NCBI RefSeq assembly: GCF_034927245.1
Contig: NZ_JAYFQK010000007.1
Span: forward strand, 1 to 64,000
Length of the DNA: 64,000 bases
Source of the DNA: Desulfitobacterium_A sp034927245
GTDB lineage: Bacteria; Bacillota; Desulfitobacteriia; Desulfitobacteriales; Desulfitobacteriaceae
Direction of reading: 5' to 3'
The notes beneath the pieces were generated by a model. It worked only from the letters and a program-made list of their open reading frames with translations, had not been told where the DNA came from and did no database searches. Position 1 is the stretch's first letter. Each line of letters begins with the position of its first letter. The position numbers were made by a program, and so were the translations under genes. Below, one piece after another: positions 44,181-53,453 of this stretch.

Positions 44181-45572
44181 TTACTTTTCAAATATCGTCC
44201 CTTTTTTAAAGGGGGAATTTTTAAAGGCATATTTCGTAAGAACGTAATAGGAAATTCCTCCGACCACAAGACCGATGATCCAAGCCAGATCGACGAACAT
44301 AAAGGCTGCCGCCGCTCCAATGAGCATGGCTGTGATGGCGGCCGGGTTATACCCGGAGAATGGACCGTCCGCTTTGTATAGATCGGCCACATTCACCTTT
44401 TGTTTTCGCAAGAGATAATATTCCACCAAGAGGATGGCAACGATAGGTCCTAAGAAAGCGGAGTAGATAAGAACGAACGTAGCCAGACCTTTGGAAGAAG
44501 AGTCTTGAACCAAAACCCAGGGGAAGGAACAAAGTCCAAGGAGACCGGTGATAACAACGGCCGGTTTGTAACTGATTTTTGTGAGCAATTGAATGATATA
44601 GGTTGGGGCAACAATGTTGGCAACCATGTTCACCGCAATTGCACCCATGACGATAAAGAAGGAGACAAAGACTGTGATGGCATCATTATTGAAAACAATG
44701 GCTAAAGCTTTGACAGGGTTGGAGTTGCCGGTTGCCGAAGCGAGCATTGCCCCGATACAAATAACAGTACCGTAAGCAAGGATAATGGGTGAGAAGTAGA
44801 AGAAACCGCGTTTTGCATCGTTATATCCGGGTTTGAGCTCACGGGAGTAATCGGCTGCACTGAGGAATATGGCCGCATAGTTGCCCATCAAGACCATAAT
44901 GAAAGCCCAGAATTCAATGCCCCAAGTGCCGCCGGTATGGATCCACTTATCGGCGATGACACCGCTGTAATTGGTAATCAGAAGAATGAATACGTAAACG
45001 AAAGCGGCCATGAGTACCGTGGAGATAAGGGTTTCTACCCATTTAATGGCATGGAAGCCATACATGGAAAGGACAATCTGCACAGCCTGAAGGACTACGA
45101 AGCAGATGGGGATACTATCAAAGGAACCGCCGGTAAAAACTTTAAGAATTTCATTTAAGGCAGTGGCCCCAACCCAGCTCTGGAATCCGTACCAGACAAT
45201 GGCAGGAACACCACGCAAGAGTGAAGAAATAATAGAACCCTTCTCACCGAAGGACATCCGCAGTTGTATAACATAAGGGATACCCGTTTTATAACCCAGT
45301 CTATCATTTAAAGCAAAAACAACCGAGATAATTCCAATGGCTATGATCGCCGCAGCAAAGGTTTGGAATATATTTAAGGTCGCCACTCCGGCAATAATCA
45401 TGCTGCCCCCGAGTGTCATATTACCCAGGTTAACTCCATCGCCGACCCACATGAACATATAAGGGATGGGTCCCATGGTGCGGTCCTTGGTCTTTTTCGG
45501 ATAGAGTGATTCGTTTACACCGGGAGTGCGTTCAATATTCACATCGCTTTGATCTTCAATGTTTAGGGACAT
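44181..45572 (-). CDS. NCS1-family nucleobase/allantoin permease
   Basis: 463-residue, 12-segment secondary transporter of the nucleobase:cation symporter-1 family (FMWVGDGVNLGNMTLGGSMI near the start; FGEKGSIISSLLRGVPAIVW; WVGATALNEIL). Its place between PucR and allantoinase points to uptake of allantoin or a related ureide. A GTG at 45581 is too close to the AAGGA site, so the ATG at 45572 is chosen. It follows allantoinase after about 100 bases and is probably cotranscribed. Confidence 0.92.
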   Translation of the reverse strand: MSLNIEDQSDVNIERTPGVNESLYPKKTKDRTMGPIPYMFMWVGDGVNLGNMTLGGSMIIAGVATLNIFQTFAAAIIAIGIISVVFALNDRLGYKTGIPYVIQLRMSFGEKGSIISSLLRGVPAIVWYGFQSWVGATALNEILKVFTGGSFDSIPICFVVLQAVQIVLSMYGFHAIKWVETLISTVLMAAFVYVFILLITNYSGVIADKWIHTGGTWGIEFWAFIMVLMGNYAAIFLSAADYSRELKPGYNDAKRGFFYFSPIILAYGTVICIGAMLASATGNSNPVKALAIVFNNDAITVFVSFFIVMGAIAVNMVANIVAPTYIIQLLTKISYKPAVVITGLLGLCSFPWVLVQDSSSKGLATFVLIYSAFLGPIVAILLVEYYLLRKQKVNVADLYKADGPFSGYNPAAITAMLIGAAAAFMFVDLAWIIGLVVGGISYYVLTKYAFKNSPFKKGTIFEK

Positions 45573-45674
45573 AGCCTTCACTTCCTTCTTTTGAATTAGT
45601 CTTTAGGGATAAGTCAGCTAAACTTCAGATGGAGTTAAAACTCCACCCGAAGTAAGCTTCCTTTATAACTTTGA

Positions 45675-47027
45675 CTATTGATTGGGACGAAGATGTTTAC
45701 CCATAGGCTTGGAGACAATTTTTCCATCCTTAAAGAGGGTTGTGCCTCTAAGAATAGTCTGGGTTACATGGCCACGGAAGCGGTCTCCCACATAAGGACT
45801 GACCTTGTGTTTGTAGAACAAATCTTCTGCCTTTAGGGTGAATTCCTGATCCAAATCTACTAGGGCAAAGTCTGCGTCATAGCCCACTTCGATTTTCCCT
45901 TTATCTTTGATGTTAAATATCTCGTTAACATTTTGAGCGGTCAATTTAGCAATATCGGTGAGAGGGAATTTCCGATTATGATAGGCATGGGTGAGTAATC
46001 CCTGCAAAGTGGTTTGGCAGGCAGATATGCCGCCCCAAACCCGCATAAATTCCCCGTCTTTTAGCTTGGGATCACAGGGTGAGTGGTCAGAAGAAATGAA
46101 GTCTATTTCATTATTAAAGAGTTTTCCCCACATCTTGGATTGGTTTGCCTTGTCACGAATTGGGGGAGAGCATTTGGCTACAGTTCCTAAACGTTCCACA
46201 TCTTCGTCTGTAAGGTAGAGATAATGTCCGATCGTTTCGCAGTGGACATCCACTCCCCTGCGGCGGGCTTCTGTAACAAGCTCAACCGATTTCGCCATAC
46301 TGACATGGGCAATAATCAATTTGCAACCGGTTTCTTCGGCGTAAGCAATCATGCGGGAAACATTTTCGATCTCCGTAATCGGACAGTGAGCTGCAAAATA
46401 GTCCCGTACTCCGGTCCGATTATTCGCCAGGGCAAGATCGGTCAGTTTTTTAGTGATTTCAGCATTTTCGCAATGGACCATTAAGGGCAGCCCCAGCTTA
46501 GCCAGTTTTTCCATACCCGCTAAAGCGGTATAATCATCCATTCTCGGAAATTCATCGATTCCACTGTGGCAGGAGAAAGCCTTAAATCCAATGACTCCGC
46601 ATTCAGCCAGCTCATCCAATTTATCCAAGTTTACAGGGGTCAATCCCCCCCAGAAACCATAATCCACCAAGGAGTCCTTTTGAGCAACGGCAAGCTTATT
46701 ATTAAAGTTTACAGCGTCCAAAGTACAGGGACTGCAATTCAGCGGCATATCAAAATAGGCAACACCGCCGCCGGCTGCAAGGGCGCTGCTTCCCGTTTCG
46801 ATCGTTTCCCACTCTGTTCTTCCCGGATCATTAAAATGGACATGTCCGTCGGTTGTGCCGGGAAATACATATTTTCCGGCTGCATCAATGGTTTCTTGAG
46901 CATCGCCGGATATTTCTTCGGCAATTTCCGCAATCTTCTCATCATAAACGGCAATATCCGCTTTCTTTACGCCATCCGGACACACAAGCATCCCGTTTCT
47001 AATGATTAAATCATAACGCTTACTCAT
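45675..47027 (-). CDS. allB: Allantoinase (first copy)
   Basis: 450-residue cyclic amidohydrolase that opens allantoin to allantoate. Metal-site motifs: TDGHVHFNDPGRTEWE, the carboxylated lysine in GFKAFSCHSG, LMVHCEN, LIIAHVSM and SSDHSPCDP. The DPGRTEWE segment fits allantoinase better than dihydroorotase or hydantoinase. AGGGGG start site. Divergent from allC. A second, longer allantoinase gene lies at 53.5 kb. Confidence 0.92.
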   Translation of the reverse strand: MSKRYDLIIRNGMLVCPDGVKKADIAVYDEKIAEIAEEISGDAQETIDAAGKYVFPGTTDGHVHFNDPGRTEWETIETGSSALAAGGGVAYFDMPLNCSPCTLDAVNFNNKLAVAQKDSLVDYGFWGGLTPVNLDKLDELAECGVIGFKAFSCHSGIDEFPRMDDYTALAGMEKLAKLGLPLMVHCENAEITKKLTDLALANNRTGVRDYFAAHCPITEIENVSRMIAYAEETGCKLIIAHVSMAKSVELVTEARRRGVDVHCETIGHYLYLTDEDVERLGTVAKCSPPIRDKANQSKMWGKLFNNEIDFISSDHSPCDPKLKDGEFMRVWGGISACQTTLQGLLTHAYHNRKFPLTDIAKLTAQNVNEIFNIKDKGKIEVGYDADFALVDLDQEFTLKAEDLFYKHKVSPYVGDRFRGHVTQTILRGTTLFKDGKIVSKPMGKHLRPNQ

Positions 47028-47147
47028 GAATTATTCCCCCTTCATCTGGTGTAACTTTTTTGAACTATCTTACATCAAGAATATACTGAACATTTATATT
47101 TTTCATTATCAATTATTACTAATATACTTGATTTCTTTTATCCTGAG

Positions 47148-47177
47148 TTGCCAAAGACAAAAGACAAAAAATATAGA
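47148..47177 (+). promoter_or_regulatory. Promoter of allC
   Basis: TTGCCA, 18 bases, TATAGA, about 50 bases before the allC start. Confidence 0.5.
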
Positions 47178-47227
47178 AAAATAACTACAAAGGGGTAAAT
47201 AGCTAAGATGTAATAGGGGTGGTAATT

Positions 47228-48460
47228 GTGATTAACAAAGAACGCGTCTCCAAGCGTTTGTCGGAATTGGGTGAGATTGGTAAGAATCAGGAAACCGGCG
47301 GCCTTACCCGCCATGCTTTCACAAAAGAAGATAGATTAGCCAAGGATTTAGTTGCTAAGTATATGAAAGAAGCGGGACTGACGGTCAGAGAAGATGCGGT
47401 CGGCAATATGATTGGCCGCAGAGAGGGGCGCAACCCCCAAGCCCCCGTCGTTCTCACAGGGTCCCATATTGATACGGTCTGTGACGGGGGTAAATACGAT
47501 GGGAGTCTGGGCATTATCGGTGCGCTCGAGGTCTTGCAGACTTTTAATGAGCAAGGCATAGAAACAGAGCACCCGATCGAGGTCTACGCCTTTAACGATG
47601 AGGAAGGTTCCCGCTTCAGCTTTAGCATGTTTGGAAGCCGCGGGGTCATCGGCGATCTTAAACGCAAGGATCTCGAAATGAAAGATAAAAACGGAATAAC
47701 AGTTGCCGAAGCTATGAAAGCCCAAGGCTTTGATCCTGAAAGAATTAGTGAAGCCGACCGCTCCCGAGAAGCAATAAAAGCGTTTATCGAGCTCCACATC
47801 GAGCAGGGAAAAGTCTTGGAAAGCCATAACCTCTCTGTCGGCATAGTCAGCGGAATTGTTAATGAACTCTGGATTAAGTGTACTGTTCAAGGAGAGGCAG
47901 GTCATGCCGGAGCCACGCCGATGTCCATGCGTCATGATGCCTTGGTCGCGGCAGCGGAAATGGTTCAGGTTGTCGATCGGGAAGCCAAGAAAACAGGGAC
48001 TACGGTGGCAACCGTAGGCAGGCTCAGCGTCTTGCCCGGCGGGATCAACATCATCCCGGGAACCGTACAATTCACCCTTGATCTGCGGGATACATCTCAG
48101 GAGATCAGCGATCGGGTTGAAGCACAGATTTTCAAGGAATTCGATCGGGTCTGCCAAGAACGCGGGGTTACATTATCGACCGAACTGCTCCAGCGCATTC
48201 CTCCTGCCCCTTGCACAGAGGAGTTCCGCCAAGTCGCCCAAAAAGCCTGCCCTGAGGCAGGGGTCCCCTACTTTTCCCTTCCCAGCGGTGCGGGACATGA
48301 TGCCATGCAAATGATCAATATCTGCCCGATCGGCATGATCTTTGTCCGTTCAAAAGATGGGATCAGTCATAACCCCTTGGAATACAGCACATTGGAGGAT
48401 TGCGCGGACGGTATCAATGTTCTTTATCATATCCTTTTAGATATCGCCGTAAAAGCCTGA
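47228..48460 (+). CDS. allC: Allantoate amidohydrolase (M20 family)
   Basis: 410-residue Zn/Mn hydrolase of the AllC / N-carbamoyl-L-amino-acid hydrolase group. Motifs: GSHIDTVCDGGKYDGSLG, FNDEEGSRF, ELHIEQGKVLE, GEAGHAGATPM and PSGAGHDAM. In this setting it converts allantoate to ureidoglycine, the substrate of AllE encoded at 55 kb. The GTG at 47228 is best placed after AGGGGTGG; an in-frame GTG three codons upstream is poor. Carbamoyl amino-acid hydrolase is the alternative. Confidence 0.88.
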   Translation: MINKERVSKRLSELGEIGKNQETGGLTRHAFTKEDRLAKDLVAKYMKEAGLTVREDAVGNMIGRREGRNPQAPVVLTGSHIDTVCDGGKYDGSLGIIGALEVLQTFNEQGIETEHPIEVYAFNDEEGSRFSFSMFGSRGVIGDLKRKDLEMKDKNGITVAEAMKAQGFDPERISEADRSREAIKAFIELHIEQGKVLESHNLSVGIVSGIVNELWIKCTVQGEAGHAGATPMSMRHDALVAAAEMVQVVDREAKKTGTTVATVGRLSVLPGGINIIPGTVQFTLDLRDTSQEISDRVEAQIFKEFDRVCQERGVTLSTELLQRIPPAPCTEEFRQVAQKACPEAGVPYFSLPSGAGHDAMQMINICPIGMIFVRSKDGISHNPLEYSTLEDCADGINVLYHILLDIAVKA

Positions 48461-48584
48461 ACGCGAATGTAAATAACTGGGTGTTTTAAACGTACGCAAA
48501 TCTTTATAAGGCGCGGCAAGTTAGTGATGATTTATAAACGTAATTGACCGTCGGAATTAATATCTAAAGCGAAAAAATAAGTAA

Positions 48585-48695
48585 AGATCAGGGTCTGTTG
48601 TAAAACAGGCCCTGATCTTTTTCGTACACACATAATTATGGACTATTGCAAAAAAGCCGAAACTACATGACCATAGGTTTTGCGACAGCCCCTAT
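48585..48695. mobile_element. MITE-like element B (interior deleted)
   Basis: Same ends as element A. The left end, GATCAGGGTCTGTTG, is part of a strong terminator hairpin (48583-48623) with TTTTT, right where allC transcription should end. It continues with ATTATGGACTATTGCAAAA and then directly with GAAACTACATGACCATAGG and GCGACAGCCCC. The ~200-base structured interior of element A is missing at exactly this joint. The 125 bases between allC and this element show nothing else. Confidence 0.7.
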
Positions 48696-48697
48696 CC

Positions 48698-49699
48698 CTA
48701 TTTACCCAAAATAGTTGGGATATAAGCATATAACGCCGGTGATCCACCCGTATGGATGAACAGAACATTCTCACCCTTTTTGAACTCACCTTTTCGGGTC
48801 AAACCAATGAGTCCGGCCATTGCTTTTCCCGTATACACCGGATCAAGCAAGATTCCTTCTGTTCTTGCGAGAAGTTGTACGGCTTCGACCATCGTATCCG
48901 TGGGCAGCGAATAACCCGGCCCGACATATTCATCAATAACTTTGACTTGCTCCCGAGGAACACCCGCCTTAAAGCCTACTCTTTGAGCCGTTTTATTCGC
49001 CAATTCAAAGACTAATTTCTCTTGAACATCTGTTTTACGGTTAACACTAATCCCGGTCAGCGGTATATTCATATTGTTCCCTAAGAAACCAACCAGCAAT
49101 CCGCTATGGGTTCCGGCACTTCCGCTTGCACATACAATGTGGTCAATATTGATCCCTAAATCGAAGGTTTGTTCCATAATTTCTTGGGCGCAGGCGACAT
49201 AGCCGGTTGCACCGATAGGATTTGAACCCCCGCCTGGAATAATATAGGCTTTCCTGCCCTCGGCAGCGACTTCATCCGCAACCTTTTGCATCGCTTCCAT
49301 CATATTGGAACCCCCGGGAACAACATAGACCTTTTCCACCCCGAGTAATTGGAACAGGAAGTTGTTACCGCTTGCATCGGGGTTATAGCTGTCCTTTACC
49401 CTCTCTTCCAGGACAAGTCTGCACTTTAATCCTTCTTTGACTGCAGCGGCCAATGTTAGACGGCAATGGTTGGACTGAACCGCACCACAGGTAATTATTG
49501 TGTCTGTCTTTTGATTCAGAGCATCTGCCATGAGGAATTCAAGTTTTCTTGTTTTATTTCCGCCTGAAGTGAGTCCTAATAAGTCATCTCTTTTAATGTA
49601 GATATTGGGACCCCCTAGAGCTTTCGTAAAGTTAGGCAAAAACTCTAATGGTGTTTTCCCTTCTGTGTAGCGTCTCCGTGGAAATTGTGCTAGATTCAT
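48698..49699 (-). CDS. D-cysteine desulfhydrase / ACC-deaminase-like PLP enzyme
   Basis: 333-residue fold-type II PLP enzyme. The PLP lysine lies in TSGGNKTRKLEF; AVQSNHCRLTLAAAVKEG and CASGSAGTHSGLL bind phosphate and substrate, and LDPVYTGKAMAGL is typical of the DcyD/ACC deaminase family. It would release ammonia, with sulfide or a keto acid, from D-cysteine, ACC or a similar amino acid. ATG 49699 has AGGAGGAG; the longer frame start is not supported. RidA is encoded 48 bases upstream, fitting enamine by-products. Confidence 0.88.
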   Translation of the reverse strand: MNLAQFPRRRYTEGKTPLEFLPNFTKALGGPNIYIKRDDLLGLTSGGNKTRKLEFLMADALNQKTDTIITCGAVQSNHCRLTLAAAVKEGLKCRLVLEERVKDSYNPDASGNNFLFQLLGVEKVYVVPGGSNMMEAMQKVADEVAAEGRKAYIIPGGGSNPIGATGYVACAQEIMEQTFDLGINIDHIVCASGSAGTHSGLLVGFLGNNMNIPLTGISVNRKTDVQEKLVFELANKTAQRVGFKAGVPREQVKVIDEYVGPGYSLPTDTMVEAVQLLARTEGILLDPVYTGKAMAGLIGLTRKGEFKKGENVLFIHTGGSPALYAYIPTILGK

Positions 49700-49747
49700 A
49701 GTAATTCTCCTCCTAATTTTTATTTTTAATGAGTATTCTGTTGCCAT

Positions 49748-50122
49748 CTAGATGTAGGCAATGGCTTCGATTTCAACATGGGCCCCTTTGGGCAATGCCG
49801 CAACCTGGACCGCTGATCGTGCAGGAGGATTCTCCTTCATAAATGCAGCATAGACCCCATTAACAGCGTTAAAATCCTTCATATCTGTTAAGAACACGGT
49901 TGTTTTTATGATATTTGCCAGATCACCTCCCGCCGCCTGAAGAACAGCCTGAACATTCTTAATCGATTGGGCTGTCTGAGACTTAATGTCCTCAGGAAGC
50001 ACCCCGGTAACCGGATCGAGAGGCAGTTGTCCCGAAACAAATAGATATTTTTCTGCCAGTATCCCTTGAGAATAGGGTCCGATGGCCGCCGGTGCTTTCC
50101 CTGTTTGAATACTCTTTTTCAA
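49748..50122 (-). CDS. ridA: RidA-family enamine/imine deaminase
   Basis: 124-residue RidA/YjgF protein that hydrolyses reactive 2-aminoacrylate-type enamines made by PLP enzymes. Signatures: GKAPAAIGPYSQGI, FVSGQLPLDP and the Arg-containing PARSAVQVAALPKGAHVEIE. TTG start with GAGGAG nine bases upstream. It lies in an operon-like row with a PLP deaminase and an amino-acid symporter. Confidence 0.93.
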   Translation of the reverse strand: MKKSIQTGKAPAAIGPYSQGILAEKYLFVSGQLPLDPVTGVLPEDIKSQTAQSIKNVQAVLQAAGGDLANIIKTTVFLTDMKDFNAVNGVYAAFMKENPPARSAVQVAALPKGAHVEIEAIAYI

Positions 50123-50177
50123 GATGAATCACTCCTCTCCCCGTTTTTTGTTTTGACTCCATCTAAATTTTCCTGAT

Positions 50178-51446
50178 CTAGGCACTCGTTACTGAACTAT
50201 CGACATCACGATTATAATCTGTTTCAGATAATTCTCCTTCAAACTTGGAAATCACTAATGCAGTTGTTGCATCACCCATGACATTAAGTGTTGTCCGAGC
50301 CATATCTAAAATTCGGTCAACACCGGCTACGAGGGCAACACCTTCGATTGGAAGTCCAACAGAAGTAAAGACCATGGTCATTACCACCAGCGCGGAGGAA
50401 GGAACCCCTACAGAGCCAATCGAAGCCAGTACAGACATCAGAAGAATTGTTAACTGTTGACCAAAGCTTAAATCAATACCATAGACTTGAGCAACAAACA
50501 CTGCCGCAATTCCAAGATATATTGCCGCTCCATCCATGTTGATGGTATTGCCTAAAGGAATCGTAAAACTGGCAACGCTTTTCGATGCGCCCAGACGCTG
50601 TGTAGCTTTTAGATTCACGGCTAAAGCGGCGGCACTCGAGCATGTTGTAAAAGCAACAAGCAACGGTTCTGCTGCTCCCTTTAGAAATTCTCTAATACCC
50701 TTTTTGGTAATAAATTTGATTGACGTAAAATAAACTAAACAGATATGGACCAGACACACAACATACAGAAGAATGATAACCTTCAATAAAGGAAGAAGTA
50801 CGCCAATTCCGTTTTGCGCAACAGTTACCGTAATTAACGCAAAGACACCGATAGGGGCATACCCCATGACTATTCCGGTAAGCTTAATCATCGTTTCCGA
50901 AAGTTGCTCGAAAATATTAACAAGGGGTTTAACTTTTTCACCAAGCATACTTAATGCAAATCCAAAGAGCATCGCAAAGAAAATGATTTGAAGTAAGTTC
51001 CCCGTAGAAAACGCTTCCATCGGGTTAATCGGAACAATATTGAGCAGAGTATCCACAAAATTCGGGGGAGCAATCTCTTTAGCCGCTAACCCTTCGGTAC
51101 TCAGGTTCAGTCCGACACCCGGCTTAAAGACATTTGCAAAGATTAGCCCCAATCCAGTTGCAATTGCCGAAGTTCCAAACATCCAAACGAGCGATTTAGT
51201 GGCCACACTTCCTAATTTTTTAGCATTCCCCATACTCGCAGCCCCTGTAACCAAAGATGCGAATACGAGGGGAACAACAACCATGCGAATTAAACGAATA
51301 AATAAATCACCAAAAGGCTTAATATATATGTTTGTGTTTAAATTTATCGCTTGACATATGACACCGGCAACAATACCGGCGATCATACCAATAGCCATCT
51401 TAGCCGGCAAACTCAACTTTTTACGACTCGATGTTTTATCGGACAT
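50178..51446 (-). CDS. Dicarboxylate/amino acid:cation symporter (DAACS)
   Basis: 422-residue Na+ or H+ symporter of the GltP/GltT family with about eight membrane helices and two re-entrant loops. The serine-rich loop FTTCSSAAALAVNLK and the NMDG motif in TINMDGAAIY are intact. Typical substrates are glutamate, aspartate, serine or cysteine. AGGAGG start site. It precedes RidA and the PLP enzyme, so it probably imports their amino-acid substrate. Confidence 0.93.
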   Translation of the reverse strand: MSDKTSSRKKLSLPAKMAIGMIAGIVAGVICQAINLNTNIYIKPFGDLFIRLIRMVVVPLVFASLVTGAASMGNAKKLGSVATKSLVWMFGTSAIATGLGLIFANVFKPGVGLNLSTEGLAAKEIAPPNFVDTLLNIVPINPMEAFSTGNLLQIIFFAMLFGFALSMLGEKVKPLVNIFEQLSETMIKLTGIVMGYAPIGVFALITVTVAQNGIGVLLPLLKVIILLYVVCLVHICLVYFTSIKFITKKGIREFLKGAAEPLLVAFTTCSSAAALAVNLKATQRLGASKSVASFTIPLGNTINMDGAAIYLGIAAVFVAQVYGIDLSFGQQLTILLMSVLASIGSVGVPSSALVVMTMVFTSVGLPIEGVALVAGVDRILDMARTTLNVMGDATTALVISKFEGELSETDYNRDVDSSVTSA

Positions 51447-51573
51447 AACTTTTCCTCCTTTTAACCGAATTAATTCTCCTCGTGAAAATTAAGACTAGAA
51501 CAAAGGGTATCATCTAAGTTATGCTTACGACCAATCGCTAAACTAACGGTGTGAATTGAACTAACAGTTTAAA

Positions 51574-52281
51574 TTATATAGCCTTTCGTACTTTTTTTCC
51601 GCAATACTTAATCGCACTGCATGCTAATACGGTTGTTGAATCAATATATTTCTCCTGAATATTAAACACTTTAAAAGCAATGGGAAGTTCGGTACATCCT
51701 AACACCATCATCTCCGCATTTTTCTTTTTTAATTGATCTAAGACTTTATAAATGTTTGTCAGGTCATAAGTGGTTTGTCCTCTTTTGACCGCTAGAATGA
51801 GTTCGGCAAGATCTTGCCGGCCTTCCGAATCCGGCTTAATAACCTCAATATCATATGGAGCAAATATTTTGTCGTAAACGCCTGTGCTGTAAGTCCCTTT
51901 CGATGCCAATAAGCCTATTTTTTTGCAGGAGGGTAAGGTCGCTCTTATTTCTTTTGCGGTTTCATCGACCATATTGATAAAGTCAATCCCTATATATTTC
52001 TTAATCGCATCATAAAAGTAATGTGCAGTATTACAAGGCATGATTAAAACATCCGCGCCCATACATTCGAGTTTAATAGCCGATTGAATTAAGGCCTTTT
52101 CCGGACTTTCCCCGTCCCTGAAAATATAATTAAGCCGATCAGGAATCCCGGGGTTATTATCAATGATGATATGGATATGATCTTGGTCGATATTAGCATC
52201 TGTTAACGAGACAATTTTGTGGAAAATATCAACAGTAGCCAAGGGACCCATTCCACCTAGAATTCCTATGGTTTTACCCAT
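51574..52281 (-). CDS. Aspartate/glutamate racemase family protein
   Basis: 235-residue cofactor-independent racemase. The two catalytic cysteines lie in LIMPCNTAHYF and VLGCTELPIAF, and the N-terminus is typical: KTIGILGGMGPLATVDIFHKI. It should interconvert L- and D-aspartate or a related amino acid. It lies upstream of the symporter with the same orientation; the leader is an unusual purine-rich tract. Confidence 0.92.
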   Translation of the reverse strand: MGKTIGILGGMGPLATVDIFHKIVSLTDANIDQDHIHIIIDNNPGIPDRLNYIFRDGESPEKALIQSAIKLECMGADVLIMPCNTAHYFYDAIKKYIGIDFINMVDETAKEIRATLPSCKKIGLLASKGTYSTGVYDKIFAPYDIEVIKPDSEGRQDLAELILAVKRGQTTYDLTNIYKVLDQLKKKNAEMMVLGCTELPIAFKVFNIQEKYIDSTTVLACSAIKYCGKKVRKAI

Positions 52282-52289
52282 GAGTTTTA

Positions 52290-52405
52290 CCCCCTTCCCC
52301 TTTCTTTCTTATTTTTTACTTTTTTCTTTTTTCTCCTTTCTTCGTTTTTCGTCTTACGTCTTACGTCTTACATCTTTCTTCTTTTGTCTTTCCCCTTTCT
52401 CCTTA
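52290..52405 (-). repeat. Polypurine leader tract with a 7-bp triple repeat
   Basis: About 110 bases that are almost all purine on the coding (minus) strand, with three tandem copies of TAAGACG (52350-52370). It lies directly upstream of the racemase start, in the 249-base gap after the YheO/DauR-like regulator gene. Confidence 0.6.
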
Positions 52406-52530
52406 AGGAGCTCTTAAACTTGTGATAGTTTTAACTCTCACATATACTCTTATAATCATCATCCCCCTTTCATTTATTTATTGATCGATTTATTATTGAT
52501 TCATTATTGACTCCTTATTGGTAAAGTTTT

Positions 52531-53196
52531 TTAATCATTTTTATGGACTTCAATGATAGCCCGATATCTGTTCAGGTAATTGTATACTGTAAATTTTGAT
52601 ACATTGAGAATTGCCGCGATGTAATCAACGGCTCCTTTAATCATAAAGGCGCCTCTTTCTTCGAGAATACCCACAAACCGGACCTTTTCGTCCATAGACA
52701 TCGCCGTAGGGTGTTTTCCCACCTTGGTAATCGTTTGATTCACAAGGGACTCAATCGTCTCCTGAACCGTTGTCGCAAATGTTTCTTCTTTCTCTTCGTT
52801 ATTATTTTGGTTAGGATTGATAAAATCCTGTAAGAGCGTCGTAAAGTTCAGCATCTCCGTAATATCATAGTTGATACAAAGCGTAGCAAAAACCTTATTG
52901 TGTTCATCGCGGATAAAGGTTGTTGAAGATCTCAGGATTCGTCCATCCTTTGTAATTGTTTTATAACCAATCATGTCATGGGCCGAACCGTTTTGCTGCT
53001 GCAGTGTCTTAACAACAAGATCTGTAATCGGAGCACCCACAGACCTGCCGGTAACTTCCCCTGCAATAAAGATGAGAGAGTGTTCAAGATCCCGCAGATC
53101 ATGTACGACTACTTCACAACGACTGCCAAAAGTGTCCTTTATCATTTGAGCTATTCCTTTTAAATTCTCCAGAATCGCTTCTTGTGTACTCATCAT
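52531..53196 (-). CDS. YheO/DauR-like PAS-HTH transcriptional regulator
   Basis: 221-residue regulator: N-terminal YheO-type PAS domain (CEVVVHDLRDLEHSLIFIAG, MIGYKTITKDGRILRSST) and a C-terminal HTH (FMIKGAVDYIAAILNVSKFT, VYNYLNRYR). The family includes DauR, the D-arginine utilisation regulator. Its position at the head of the racemase-symporter-RidA-PLP row suggests control of D-amino-acid use. ATG 53196 has AAGGAG; the upstream frame start does not. Confidence 0.88.
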   Translation of the reverse strand: MMSTQEAILENLKGIAQMIKDTFGSRCEVVVHDLRDLEHSLIFIAGEVTGRSVGAPITDLVVKTLQQQNGSAHDMIGYKTITKDGRILRSSTTFIRDEHNKVFATLCINYDITEMLNFTTLLQDFINPNQNNNEEKEETFATTVQETIESLVNQTITKVGKHPTAMSMDEKVRFVGILEERGAFMIKGAVDYIAAILNVSKFTVYNYLNRYRAIIEVHKND

Positions 53197-53407
53197 GAAT
53201 TTCTCCTTCACTAATCCCATCTATTTCTTATAATTATCATATAACATTTTTGTATCGTTTACAACAATATTTTTGTAGCCATTACAAAAATATTTGAAAC
53301 ACCTAGACTTGACCAACTTATCACTTAAGGGGAAAAGCTAGACTAACGCTGGCGGGTACCCTAACGCTAGCGGGTCTTTTGCATCAATATCCCGGCATAC
53401 ATAGCTT

Positions 53408-53438
53408 GAGGGGCTGTTGCACGATGCAACAGCCCCTC
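53408..53438 (-). terminator. GAGGGGCTGTTGCA palindrome after the second allantoinase gene
   Basis: Perfect 14-bp arms GAGGGGCTGTTGCA/TGCAACAGCCCCTC with a 3-base loop, 16 bases after the allB-2 stop. No strong T run, so termination strength is uncertain. Confidence 0.6.
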
Positions 53439-53453
53439 AAAGTCAGCTGAAAT

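Noticed and set aside
47348..48157. 269-residue minus-strand reading frame
   Set aside because: Antisense to allC, whose M20 motifs are complete; it shows no family pattern.
53341..53376. Tandem repeat ACGCT(G/A)GCGGGT
   Set aside because: Only two short copies with no hairpin and T run of clear use; too little to call.
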